In this document: piece after piece, positions 6,351-14,041 of the stretch
Numbering within the stretch: position 1 is the first letter of the stretch
How the letters are laid out: every line of letters starts with the position of its first letter
DNA from: an uncultured Fibrobacter sp.
GTDB taxonomy: Bacteria > Fibrobacterota > Fibrobacteria > Fibrobacterales > Fibrobacteraceae
Assembly: GCA_934691725.1 (NCBI GenBank)
Contig: CAKUTF010000039.1
Span: 1 to 23,395, forward strand
DNA length: 23,395 nucleotides
Direction of reading: 5' to 3'
Made by a program: the position numbers and the translations under genes
The notes under the pieces: model-generated
Told to the model about the DNA's origin: nothing
Seen by the model: only the letters and a program-made list of their open reading frames with translations
Databases searched by the model: none

Positions 6351-7160
6351 ATGAACTTTTGTAAAATAGGAATTGTCGCTGCTTTTTCTGCGTTGCTTTT
6401 CGGTTGTTCCGAGGAGACAAAAACAAGATCGGTTGTCGTGTATTTTTCCCAGACGGGAACGACAAAGACAGTCGCGGAAGAAATTCAGAAAAATACGGGA
6501 GCGGATATGGTTGAACTTGGCCTGGAAAATCCATACCCTTCGACATACGACAGTACGATTCAGCGCGCCAAGCGGGAGCGAGAATCAAAGCGATGGCCGG
6601 AGCTTCTTCAGGCAAAAATGAATCTGGCGAATTACGATACCGTTTTCCTCGGTTATCCGATTATGTTTGGTACTTTTGCGCCGCCGATTTATACGTTTCT
6701 AGATTCGAACGACTTGAACGGAAAAGTTGTCGTCCCGTTTTGTACGTATGGAAGCGGAGGCTTGAAAAATAGCGCAGAGGAATTGAAAAGGCTCGTTCCT
6801 GGAATGAAGCTTGTAAAACCTTATGGAATTGCGCACAAACGAATTTCAAAAGCTCCGGAAGAGGTTCGCCGTTTTTTGCAAACGATTTCTTCAAGAGAGG
6901 ATGAAGAAATGGTCGGCGCCTACTCGGAAATGCGCCTTTTGACATCCGAGGATTCAACCGTATTTGCGGAGGCGACAGCGGATTACGCTTATCTCAATCT
7001 TGTACCGAAGAGCGTAATGACCCAAGTCGTCGCCGGGACAAATTACGTTTTTCTATGCGAGATGAAAGGACCGGACGGAATCCTTGCCGAGGCTCGGGTC
7101 TTGATTTTTGAACCGCTTCCGGGGCATGGCTTGCCGGAAATGATTCGCGTTGATCGCTAG
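6351..7160 (+). CDS. Flavodoxin-cystatin fusion lipoprotein
   Basis: A 269-residue protein with three parts. Residues 1-19 form a lipoprotein signal ending in LLFGC (Cys19). Residues 27 to about 180 are a flavodoxin domain: VVVYFSQTGTTKTVAEEI is the FMN phosphate loop, and LGYPIMFGTFAPPIYTFL and PFCTYGSGGL are the flavin-binding loops. Residues about 187-269 look like a cystatin/stefin domain: Gly189 near its start, an N-terminal helix, the complete inhibitory loop QVVAGTNY (225-232) and a second hairpin LPGHGLPE (256-263). Cystatins inhibit papain-like cysteine peptidases. The start at 6351 is preferred to 6273 because it yields the signal peptide and has GAGGA upstream, whereas 6273 lies before the terminator. 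Its 3' end overlaps the convergent reductase gene by 4 bp. Exported flavodoxins are unusual. The flavodoxin call is firm; cystatin fold is likely, inhibitory activity unproven. Confidence 0.87.
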   Translation: MNFCKIGIVAAFSALLFGCSEETKTRSVVVYFSQTGTTKTVAEEIQKNTGADMVELGLENPYPSTYDSTIQRAKRERESKRWPELLQAKMNLANYDTVFLGYPIMFGTFAPPIYTFLDSNDLNGKVVVPFCTYGSGGLKNSAEELKRLVPGMKLVKPYGIAHKRISKAPEEVRRFLQTISSREDEEMVGAYSEMRLLTSEDSTVFAEATADYAYLNLVPKSVMTQVVAGTNYVFLCEMKGPDGILAEARVLIFEPLPGHGLPEMIRVDR

Positions 7161-7831
7161 TGGGGTTCTTTTCGCGCTAGCTTGTATTTTGCCCAGATGG
7201 TTCCCTGCTTCATTTGTCTGCAGCTTGTCAGTTTGAGTTGAACGGGGCTTGCGGAATTGGAAAGCCCGTCGAAAAGGTTTGGTTCCCCCGTTCTGCCGTC
7301 GATTCCCGGAGCGATCATCACGCTGATTTCATCGAGGAGATTTGCCGAGAGGAATGCGCCGTTTATGCGTCCGCCTCCGACGACGGCGAGCCTTTTGACT
7401 CCAAATTTTTCGGCGAGAATCTCGACAGCTCGCTCAAGGTCGATGCGTTCCTTGCCGCAGACGATGTAGGAATAGTCGATGGATTCGAGATATTTTAGGT
7501 AAGCGGAAGAGGCCTGCCCGCTCAGAAGGCAGAGTCTGTTTTCCGATGGGTTTGCGGGATAGGTAAGGGTTCCCTTGGTATCGACGAAAATTTGATAACC
7601 GCCATTCTTTGCCTTGTAAAAGCGTTCCTTTTCGACTGGGATGTCGTTCGGCGTGAAGTCTTCAGCTTGGGCGTAATGCATTTTGACCGTTGTCCGGCCT
7701 TCGAGCGTGCTGTCGCATTCTAGGCTGTCGAGGGCTTCGTAATAATCGTCGGTTCCGATTTTTTCGGTCATGGAACAATCGATTCGTCCGTCGAGGGACA
7801 TCATCATGTGGCAAATGATTTTTGGCTTCAT
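7157..7831 (-). CDS. RibD C-terminal/dihydrofolate-reductase-fold reductase
   Basis: A 224-residue stand-alone RibD_C-type NAD(P)H-dependent reductase, without the RibD deaminase domain. The N-terminal MKPKIICHMMMSLDGRID is the usual strand followed by the S-(L/V)-DG-(R/K) motif. The middle has YIVCGKERIDLERAVEILA, and the nucleotide-binding glycines are in LAVVGGGRINGAFL (about 151-164). LDEISVMIAPGIDGR follows as in RibD-like reductases. In riboflavin synthesis the fold reduces the ribosylamino-pyrimidine, but lone members often have other or unknown substrates. It is divergent from the MFS gene (58 bp apart) and convergent with the flavodoxin-cystatin gene. No obvious Shine-Dalgarno sequence precedes the ATG. 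Confidence 0.8.
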   Translation of the reverse strand: MKPKIICHMMMSLDGRIDCSMTEKIGTDDYYEALDSLECDSTLEGRTTVKMHYAQAEDFTPNDIPVEKERFYKAKNGGYQIFVDTKGTLTYPANPSENRLCLLSGQASSAYLKYLESIDYSYIVCGKERIDLERAVEILAEKFGVKRLAVVGGGRINGAFLSANLLDEISVMIAPGIDGRTGEPNLFDGLSNSASPVQLKLTSCRQMKQGTIWAKYKLARKEPH

Positions 7832-7889
7832 ACCGGGAAAATTAAATAAAAAATTCTATCGTTGAAAACGAAAACAGACAGGTGACACA

Positions 7890-9056
7890 ATGAATAAAGC
7901 CTTGATCGCTCTTGCTTTTGGTACTTTTGGCCTAGGCATTGCGGAATACGTAATGATGGGCATCCTTCCTTTTGTCGCCGGGGATTTCCTGGTCAGTATT
8001 CCGCAGGCGGGGCACTTGATTTCCGCGTATGCGCTTGGCGTCTGTGCCGGGGCGCCGATTGTCGCCGTGTGTGCGCGAAAATGGCCGCTGAAACGCATTC
8101 TGTATCTGCTTATCCTTGTGATGATTTTAGCGTCTTTTGCGATGTCCCTGTGCACGCGTTTCGAATGGATGCTTGTGTTCCGGTTTTTTGCCGGGATGCC
8201 TCACGGAGCCTATTTCGGGGTCGGCAGTATTGTGGCGGATAGGCTTTCTAAGGAGGGTAATTCGACGTTTGCCGTTGCCATCATGTGTTCGGGAATGACC
8301 GTTGCGAACCTGGTCGGCATTCCGCTTGGAACTTTCTTGACCGGGATCTTTTCGTGGCGACTTGTTTTTGGATTTTCGGGAGTTTGGAATCTCGTGACGT
8401 TGGTCGTTGTAGCGCGCTGGATCCCGAAAATGGACGCGCTTCCTGACTGCGGGCTGAAAAAGGAATTCAGCTTCTTGAAAAATTTGGCCCCGTGGCTTTT
8501 GATTTTCGCGACGATGCTCGGCAATGCGGGCGTCTTTTGCTTTTACAGTTATGTTTCCCCGACGCTTACCGAACTTGCGAAAGTCCCGGTTTCCTGGCTT
8601 TCGGGCATGATGGTTCTTTCGGGTGCGGGAATGGTTATCGGGAATCTTTTTGGCGGAAAGCTTTCGGATCGCTTTGGAAAAGGCAGAACGTGCCGCGGAC
8701 TGGAAATGGCGATTTGCGTCTGTCTCGTCCTGATTTTTTTGACGGCTCATTTTGCCTGGTGCCTTATCCCGCTGATGTTTATCGTTTGCGGCTGTCTTTT
8801 TGCGATTTCGTCTCCGCAGCAGCTTCTGCTTTTGCGCTTTAGCAAAGGCGGTGAACTGATGGGCGGTGCGATGGTGCAATTGGCGTTCAATCTGGGAAAC
8901 GCCGTGGGAGCGTGGCTTGGTGGATTGCCTATCGTGGAGAGCAATCCGGCGACTTATCATTATCCGGCGGCGATCGGGGCGATTCTTGCGGCTCTTGGTG
9001 TTGTCTGCTACTTTATCTTTTGCAAAAAGTTTGAGGCTTTTCACGCAGGGAAATAG
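7890..9056 (+). CDS. MFS transporter, DHA1 family (AraJ/sugar-efflux-like)
   Basis: A 388-residue major facilitator superfamily exporter with about 12 hydrophobic segments. The N-terminal LAFGTFGLGIAEYVMMGILP is the typical start of AraJ/SotB/YdhP-type efflux proteins. The cytoplasmic loop between helices 2 and 3 is shortened to ARKWPLKR, and the second repeat has GGKLSDRFGKGR between helices 8 and 9. Such proteins export sugars, arabinose derivatives or drugs; the substrate here cannot be read. SD CAGG lies about 7 nt before ATG. The gene is divergent from the RibD_C-type reductase and appears monocistronic, since a promoter-like region and dapB follow 96 bp later. Confidence 0.87.
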   Translation: MNKALIALAFGTFGLGIAEYVMMGILPFVAGDFLVSIPQAGHLISAYALGVCAGAPIVAVCARKWPLKRILYLLILVMILASFAMSLCTRFEWMLVFRFFAGMPHGAYFGVGSIVADRLSKEGNSTFAVAIMCSGMTVANLVGIPLGTFLTGIFSWRLVFGFSGVWNLVTLVVVARWIPKMDALPDCGLKKEFSFLKNLAPWLLIFATMLGNAGVFCFYSYVSPTLTELAKVPVSWLSGMMVLSGAGMVIGNLFGGKLSDRFGKGRTCRGLEMAICVCLVLIFLTAHFAWCLIPLMFIVCGCLFAISSPQQLLLLRFSKGGELMGGAMVQLAFNLGNAVGAWLGGLPIVESNPATYHYPAAIGAILAALGVVCYFIFCKKFEAFHAGK

Positions 9057-9088
9057 CGCTTTCGATAGCTGATTTTCAGGTTGCATTT

Positions 9089-9115
9089 TTGAAATTTCTG
9101 GCGAATTGCTATCTT
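9089..9115 (+). promoter_or_regulatory. Candidate promoter of the dapB-hemB-FISUMP operon
   Basis: TATCTT (9110-9115) within TGCTATCTTT resembles the -10 of the two FISUMP-lipoprotein promoters (TTCTATCTTT). TTGAAA (9089-9094) is a possible -35, but its spacing of 15 bp is short. Only the -10 is supported, by recurrence of the motif. Confidence 0.4.
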
Positions 9116-9152
9116 TCGGGCACATCTTTATGCCGAAAGGCGAGGAGTGTTG

Positions 9153-9983
9153 ATGGCGACATACGTAATGGTTAACGGTATTCCTGGAAGCATGGGAAGA
9201 ATCGTCGCGGAAACATGCGTGGAACGCGGCCTCGAACTGGTTCCGTATTCCCTGACGGGAGAACAGATTGTCGAAAATGAAGCCGAAGTGGCCGGGAAAA
9301 AAATCCAGCTGTTGAAACCTTCGAATCGCGAAGAAAAAATCGAGAGCGTTCTCGCCGCCTATCCGGGTCTCATCGCGGTTGATTTTACGCATCCGACCGC
9401 TGTCAATGAAAACGCCGAGTTTTATGTTTCTCACCGGATTCCCTTTGTGATGGGGACGACGGGCGGTGACAGGGAAGCCTTGAAAAATCTGGTGCGTAAT
9501 GCGAACCATCCGAGCGTCATTGCTCCGAATATGGCGAAGCAGATCGTGGCGTTTCAGGCGATGATCGAGTGGCTTTCGGAAACATTCCCGACGGCGTTTG
9601 ACGGTTACAGGCTCTCCATTGTGGAAAGCCACCAGAAAACAAAGGCGGATACAAGCGGAACGGCGAAGGCTGTCGCCAAGTCCTTTGAAAAGATGGGACT
9701 TGAATTCGATGAAAGCCGGATAGTCAAGATACGGAACGACAAGGATTCGATGGAAAAAATGCACGTTCCCGCGGAATACCTTTCGGGACACGCTTTTCAC
9801 ACTTACGCGCTCGACAGCGCAGACGGAACGGTTCACTTTGAATTTCGCCATAATGTTTGCGGACGGAAAATCTATGCGGAAGGTTCCGTGGATGCCGTGA
9901 ATTTTCTCGCCGGGGAAATCGCAAAGGGAAAGGCACGTCCGTTCGACATGATGGATGTTCTTCGCTCAGGAAAGATGCGGTAA
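9153..9983 (+). CDS. dapB: Dihydrodipicolinate reductase, plant-type
   Basis: NAD(P)H-dependent reductase of lysine/meso-diaminopimelate synthesis, supplying peptidoglycan precursors. The 276 residues include a Rossmann glycine motif (NGIPGSMGR, 8-16), GTTGG (101-105) in the nucleotide/substrate region and the catalytic segment VESHQKTKADTSGTAKAV (157-174). In common bacterial DapB that segment reads E-x-HH-x-x-K-x-D-x-PSGTA. The ESHQ and xSGTAKAV version, GHAFHTY (212-218) and FRHNVCGRKIYAEGSVDAV (231-249) are those of plant enzymes. A narrow family model, TIGR02130, joins Arabidopsis and Fibrobacter succinogenes. Start 9153 ATG is preferred over in-frame GTG at 9147, because GAGGAG (9142-9147) sits 5 nt before the ATG. 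It leads a cluster with hemB 12 bp downstream. Confidence 0.93.
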   Translation: MATYVMVNGIPGSMGRIVAETCVERGLELVPYSLTGEQIVENEAEVAGKKIQLLKPSNREEKIESVLAAYPGLIAVDFTHPTAVNENAEFYVSHRIPFVMGTTGGDREALKNLVRNANHPSVIAPNMAKQIVAFQAMIEWLSETFPTAFDGYRLSIVESHQKTKADTSGTAKAVAKSFEKMGLEFDESRIVKIRNDKDSMEKMHVPAEYLSGHAFHTYALDSADGTVHFEFRHNVCGRKIYAEGSVDAVNFLAGEIAKGKARPFDMMDVLRSGKMR

Positions 9984-9995
9984 TTCGGAAATTTT

Positions 9996-10997
9996 ATGTC
10001 TCCACTTATATTCGATATTTTTGAACGCCCGCGCCGCAACCGAAAAAGTGCGACGGTCCGGGATCTTGTCCGCGAAACGGAACTTTCGGCAAAGGATCTG
10101 GTCTATCCCGTTTTCATCATGGACGGTTTCGGAAAGGAAGAAGCGATTCCTTCGATGCCCGGGATGACGCGGAAAACCGTGGATGTCCTTTTGAAGGAAG
10201 TCGAAGAGTGCGTTTCGCTCGGAGTTCGGGCGATTGCGCCTTTTCCGTCGATTGAAGAATCGAAGAAAGACCATATCGGTTCGGAATGCTACAATCCCGA
10301 TGGGCTTGTCCCGACATGCGTTCGCGCGGTAAAGGAAAAGTTTCCCGAGGTTGTCGTGATGACGGATGTCGCGCTTGATCCGTTTAACATCGACGGGCAC
10401 GATGGCATTGTCGCGGAATCGGGAGAAATCTTGAACGATGAAACGGTCGAAGTTCTCTGCAAGATGGCGGTTTGCCATGCGAAGGCCGGGGCGGATTTTA
10501 TCTGTCCGTCCGACATGATGGACGGTCGCATCGGAGCGATCCGAAAAGCTCTCGATACGGAAGGGCTTTTGAATACGTCGATCCTCGCTTACAGCGCAAA
10601 GTACGCTTCGGCTTTTTACGGACCGTTCCGCGATGCCCTGGATTCCGCGCCAAAGGCCGGAGACAAGAAAACTTACCAGATGGATCCGGGAAACCGTATC
10701 GAAGCGATCCGCGAAGTGGCGCTTGACATTGCCGAGAGCGCGGATGTCGTGATGGTGAAGCCCGCTTGCTATTATTTGGACGTCTTGCGGGAAGTGGCGA
10801 ACTTTTCGAAGGTTCCTGTCGCGGCTTACCAAGTGAGCGGGGAATATGCGATGCTCTGCGCCGCTGCGGAAAACGGCTGGCTCGATCGGAATCGCGTGAT
10901 TCTCGAAAGCTTGACGGGAATCAAGCGCGCCGGGGCGAAAATTATCTGGACTTATTTTGCAAAGGAAGCGGCACGCCTGCTTTCGGGGGAATCTTAA
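9996..10997 (+). CDS. hemB: Delta-aminolevulinic acid dehydratase (porphobilinogen synthase)
   Basis: Condenses two 5-aminolevulinate molecules to porphobilinogen in tetrapyrrole synthesis. The 333 residues are full length. The Schiff-base lysines are both present: SAKYASAFYGPFR (Lys202) and VMVKPACYYLDV (Lys255). PSDMMDGRIGAIR (171-183) is the family signature. At the metal site the sequence is TDVALDPFNIDGHDG (123-137), so the three zinc-ligand cysteines of the animal type are replaced by Ala/Asp; this is the magnesium/potassium-type enzyme. FNID replaces the more common YTSH. It follows dapB by 12 bp and its stop is one base before the next gene's ATG. Confidence 0.95.
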   Translation: MSPLIFDIFERPRRNRKSATVRDLVRETELSAKDLVYPVFIMDGFGKEEAIPSMPGMTRKTVDVLLKEVEECVSLGVRAIAPFPSIEESKKDHIGSECYNPDGLVPTCVRAVKEKFPEVVVMTDVALDPFNIDGHDGIVAESGEILNDETVEVLCKMAVCHAKAGADFICPSDMMDGRIGAIRKALDTEGLLNTSILAYSAKYASAFYGPFRDALDSAPKAGDKKTYQMDPGNRIEAIREVALDIAESADVVMVKPACYYLDVLREVANFSKVPVAAYQVSGEYAMLCAAAENGWLDRNRVILESLTGIKRAGAKIIWTYFAKEAARLLSGES

Positions 10998-10998
10998 A

Positions 10999-12096
10999 AT
11001 GCGAACAGCAAAAATTTCATTGTGGCTTGTTCTTTTGGCTTCGAATCTCTTTGCACTTCCGCCCCGGACGTGGGATGCCATTTTCCAGGCGGAAGGCCGA
11101 GGTGAATACGAAAGTGCGCCGATTGTCGGGCAGGTCCGTTTTTACAACTACGAGTATTACGGCGAAAAACAGCCTGTTTCGTTTGCAGTCAAGGGAGAAA
11201 ATTTCGATTTTGTCGTATCGGGCGAGATGAAGGTCGCGGCGGACACGATTGAAAATAAACGCTTTTACGGCGAATGCAACAAAACGAAGGAAGCTTGGAT
11301 TTCGTATATCGAAGGCCCGAAAAAGTTTGGCAAGGAAGAGCTGATCGCAGATATCAAGGGTGTCGATATCGCTTGCGGCGACGAACTTTATGCGCTTCGG
11401 AATCTGAAAGTGAAATTCAAGAATCCCGCGGCTCAAAAGTGGTGGAAGCAGAATTTGGAACAATCCGACAGAAAACGCCGGGACCAGCTCGCTCTTTTCC
11501 GTATCGAGGAGCAGGAACATTTTGCGGAAGTCAAGCGCAATTCGGGCGCGATTACGGATGTCCGCGATGGACAGGTTTACCGGACGATTAAAATCGACGG
11601 ACGCACATGGCTTGCCCAGAACGTCAATTACAATATCCCGGGAGAATCCTGGTGCTATGACGACAAAGACGTGTATTGCAACCGCAGCGGGCGGCTCTAT
11701 ACGCTTGAAGGCGCACGAAAGGCGTGCCCCAAAGGCTTTCACTTGCCGCGTGACCGCGAATGGCAGGATATGCTGACCGGGCTTACTGGCTGCTACGACG
11801 GAGTCCAGAAATGCGGCGCGTTTGCGACAAAGCTCAAGGCGCGCTCGGGCTGGCAGGGCGGAGGCGGAACGGACGAGTACGGCTTTACCGCATTCGGTTC
11901 CGGGCGCAGGGAGGTTCTAGGCCGCGGATTCCGCTATGTCGAAATGGGAGAATATACCGCATTCTGGAGTTCCCAGAACGGTCGGAACGAAACGATTTGG
12001 ATTTGGGTTCTCGGACGGATGGGCGACAATATGGTTCGGGAACTCGCCCCGAACAAGGAGAACGCCTATTCGGTTCGCTGCATTGACGGAGACTGA
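10999..12096 (+). CDS. Secreted FISUMP-domain protein
   Basis: A 365-residue exported protein. Residues 1 to about 20 form a signal peptide (MRTAKISLWLVLLASNLFA) without a lipobox cysteine. Residues about 21-180 make an uncharacterised domain with several spaced cysteines (GECN, DIACGDE) ending in a charged helix (SDRKRRDQLALFRIEEQEHF). Residues about 188-365 are a FISUMP domain: VYRTIKIDGRTWLAQNVNY, SWCYDDKDVYCNRSGRLY, CPKGFHLPRDREWQDM, the Gly-rich RSGWQGGGGTDEYGF, AFWSSQNG and YSVRCIDGD. This copy is closer to the canonical FISUMP than the two lipoproteins, which lack the Gly-rich insert. ATG 10999 is chosen because it yields the signal peptide; it starts one base after the hemB stop, with GGGGGA upstream. 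Function unknown. Confidence 0.88.
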   Translation: MRTAKISLWLVLLASNLFALPPRTWDAIFQAEGRGEYESAPIVGQVRFYNYEYYGEKQPVSFAVKGENFDFVVSGEMKVAADTIENKRFYGECNKTKEAWISYIEGPKKFGKEELIADIKGVDIACGDELYALRNLKVKFKNPAAQKWWKQNLEQSDRKRRDQLALFRIEEQEHFAEVKRNSGAITDVRDGQVYRTIKIDGRTWLAQNVNYNIPGESWCYDDKDVYCNRSGRLYTLEGARKACPKGFHLPRDREWQDMLTGLTGCYDGVQKCGAFATKLKARSGWQGGGGTDEYGFTAFGSGRREVLGRGFRYVEMGEYTAFWSSQNGRNETIWIWVLGRMGDNMVRELAPNKENAYSVRCIDGD

Positions 12097-12119
12097 TTTG
12101 GATTTTTTGGAGGATTCTT

Positions 12120-12745
12120 TTGAAAAAAACTTTACCTGCTTCTTTTCGCTTTGACGCTCGGACTTTCCGCTTGTGGAGATTCTTCGAGTTCGTCCGAGGA
12201 AAATTCCGGGCACTTGATTCTCGATACCGAAAAGCAGACGATCACGATTTATTCGCCTGTATGTAAGCTTGTTGAGGAGAAGGCTTCTTTCGATGCTTGC
12301 GGTGACTCGTCGGTTTCCACTTATTCCGTGACCGTCGGTGATACCTTGTTTTTACAATCGGAAGATGGTGAAGAGTTCGTGTTTGTCGGGAAAAACGGCG
12401 GAACGTCGATTTTAGCGAGGTGTGCTTTGCGGAACAAATCGTTGACAGCCTGATGTCTTTGCACGCCGATTCTATTTTGGTTGAGGCAAATGTCGAAGAC
12501 TGTGAACATTTTACGCTGAACGCTTCGATGGGAGAAATCTCGATTCGTTTCCCTTGTTTGACGGTTTGTCCTGCTCGACGACTACATTTAGCGGGGACGT
12601 GACAGAAGAACTCTGTACAGAGGAGAATCTGAAGGACGGCTATATTTCAAACGATGGCATGGAATTTTCGCAAACCATCCAGGAAGGGGACGGCTGTCTG
12701 GATGATTTGAATCTCTTTGCCGATTTGGATGGAGAACCTGAATAA
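12120..12745 (+). pseudogene. Lipoprotein gene disrupted by three frameshifts
   Basis: A strong SD GGAGGA (12109-12114) precedes TTG at 12120. That frame runs AAA AAA A into nonsense; removing one A from the seven-A run (12123-12129) gives MKKLYLLLFALTLGLSACGD, a textbook lipoprotein signal. The body then runs in one frame to about 12405 (DSSSSSEENSG, then an acidic Cys-containing domain). It continues in a second frame from about 12407 (DFSEVCFAEQIVDS) to about 12540, and in a third (DSFPLFDGLSC) to the TAA at 12743-12745. The two later shifts both fall at TCGATT. The reconstructed product would be an about 208-residue acidic lipoprotein with many cysteines, unrelated to any family I recognise. 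It starts 23 bp after the FISUMP gene. Real decay, homopolymer phase variation or assembly error remain possible. Confidence 0.7.
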
Positions 12746-12805
12746 TATTTGAAATGTTTTCCTGCCAACGGGAATTTATAATTGGAAATTTTCTGGATAT
12801 AAAAA

Positions 12806-12831
12806 GTCTCCGCATGGCGGAGACTTTTTTT
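12806..12831. terminator. Bidirectional rho-independent terminator
   Basis: GTCTCCGC (12806-12813), 3-nt loop, GCGGAGAC (12817-12824), followed by seven T and preceded by five A. It can end transcripts from the dapB-hemB cluster on the plus strand and serC on the minus strand. Confidence 0.92.
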
Positions 12832-12847
12832 GACTTTTTCTGCGGAT

Positions 12848-13957
12848 TTAGCCGAGAACCTTCTTTTCGAAATCATTCATGACGCGGACGAGTTCCTTGA
12901 CGCCTTCGAGCGGCATCGCATTGTAGAGGCTCGCGCGGAATCCGCCGACAGAACGATGTCCCTTGAGCTGTTCAAGTCCCTGTTCCTTGGCGAAGGCGAG
13001 GAATTCCTTCTGCAAGGCGTCTGTCTTGGTGGGATCGACCGCGCTACTGCGGAATACGAACGGGATGTTCATGCGGGAGCGGTCTTCTTTGGCGGCGGTT
13101 CCCATGAAGAGCTTCGAATTGTCGAGGCAGTCATAGAGAAGACCGCTCTTTTCGATGTTGATTTTTTCCATTTCCGCAATGCCGCCGTTCGCATCGAGCC
13201 AGTGAAGGACGCGGTTCATCACGTAGATGGCGAAGACAGGCGGCGTGTTGAACATGCTCTTGCCGTCGATATGCGTCTGGTAGTTGAGCATTGTCGGAAT
13301 GTAGCGCTTGACCTTGCCCAAAATGTCCTTGCGGATAATCACGGTCGTCACACCGGCGCAGCTCATATTCTTCTGGGCTCCGGCATAAATCAGGCCGAAA
13401 TCCTTGACATTGATCGGACGGGAAAGGATGTCCGAACTCATGTCGGCGACGACGTAACCGCTTTCCGCTTTCGGGAACTTGAAGTATTCGGTTCCGTAAA
13501 TCGTATTGTTGCTCGTGATGTGCAGATAGGTTGCACCCGGAGTCTGGGTGAATTCGGTCGGGAGATGCGTGTAATTGTCCGGCTTGGAAGTGGCGATTTC
13601 CTTGATGCCGCTAGCGAGAGCTTTCGCCTCTTTCAACGCCTTGTTTGCCCAAACGCCCGTGTTGATGTAGTCGGCCTTGCCGTCTTCGTCGAGCAGGTTC
13701 ATCGGGACCATGCAGAACTGGAGCGACGCGCCGCCACCCAGATAGACGATTTCGTAGTCTTCGGGGATGCCCATCAGTTTGCGGAGGGTCGCGTTCGTGT
13801 CTTCGACCATTCCTTCGACGGCAGGGGTGCGGTGGCTGATTTCAAGAATGCCCACGCCTGTATTTGCAAAGTTCGCAATCGCTTCGGCGGCTTCTTTGGT
13901 GGCTTGTTTCGGCAGCGTGGATGGACCGGCGCTGAAATTGTAGATTGTCTTGCTCAT
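12848..13957 (-). CDS. serC: Phosphoserine aminotransferase
   Basis: PLP-dependent class V aminotransferase converting 3-phosphohydroxypyruvate to 3-phosphoserine in serine synthesis (and also acting in pyridoxal phosphate synthesis in some bacteria). At 369 residues it is full length. The N-terminus YNFSAGPSTLPK is the family start, ISHRTPAVEGM follows, GGGASLQF (74-81) is the phosphate-binding loop, and the PLP lysine lies in YAGAQKNMSCAG (Lys196). The C-terminal HRSVGGFRASLYNAMP is also characteristic. SD AAAGGA lies 9 nt before the ATG. It is downstream of the degenerate-HD gene but separated from it by a terminator. Its own stop lies just upstream of the bidirectional terminator at 12806-12831. 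Confidence 0.96.
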   Translation of the reverse strand: MSKTIYNFSAGPSTLPKQATKEAAEAIANFANTGVGILEISHRTPAVEGMVEDTNATLRKLMGIPEDYEIVYLGGGASLQFCMVPMNLLDEDGKADYINTGVWANKALKEAKALASGIKEIATSKPDNYTHLPTEFTQTPGATYLHITSNNTIYGTEYFKFPKAESGYVVADMSSDILSRPINVKDFGLIYAGAQKNMSCAGVTTVIIRKDILGKVKRYIPTMLNYQTHIDGKSMFNTPPVFAIYVMNRVLHWLDANGGIAEMEKINIEKSGLLYDCLDNSKLFMGTAAKEDRSRMNIPFVFRSSAVDPTKTDALQKEFLAFAKEQGLEQLKGHRSVGGFRASLYNAMPLEGVKELVRVMNDFEKKVLG

Positions 13958-14002
13958 GGCATTGTCCTTTCTAAGCCTGTTTTAAAAGGCGGTTTAAATG
14001 TA

Positions 14003-14034
14003 GAAAAAGGAAGTCTTTTTAAAAGACATCCTTT
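14003..14034 (-). terminator. Terminator of the degenerate-HD gene
   Basis: AAAGGA and TCCTTT (14006-14011 with 14029-14034) plus GTCTTT and AAAGAC (14013-14018 with 14022-14027) form one long stem interrupted by a single A-A mismatch. On the minus strand a run of five T follows. It lies between the gene ending at 14042 and the serC start at 13957, so serC must have its own promoter or depend on read-through. Confidence 0.7.
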
Positions 14035-14041
14035 CTGTTTT

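Noticed and set aside
7854..7862. TTCTATCGT before the MFS gene as another member of the LysR-locus promoter cassette
   Set aside because: It lacks TATTAGTC and the AAAAATGATRAAT operator at the required spacing; only a loose -10 resemblance remains.
8127..9851. 574-codon minus-strand open frame
   Set aside because: It runs opposite the MFS gene and dapB, both well supported; its Arg/Lys/His-rich translation is typical of an antisense shadow.
9966..11081. 371-codon minus-strand open frame opposite hemB
   Set aside because: hemB is certain; the antisense translation has no recognisable features.
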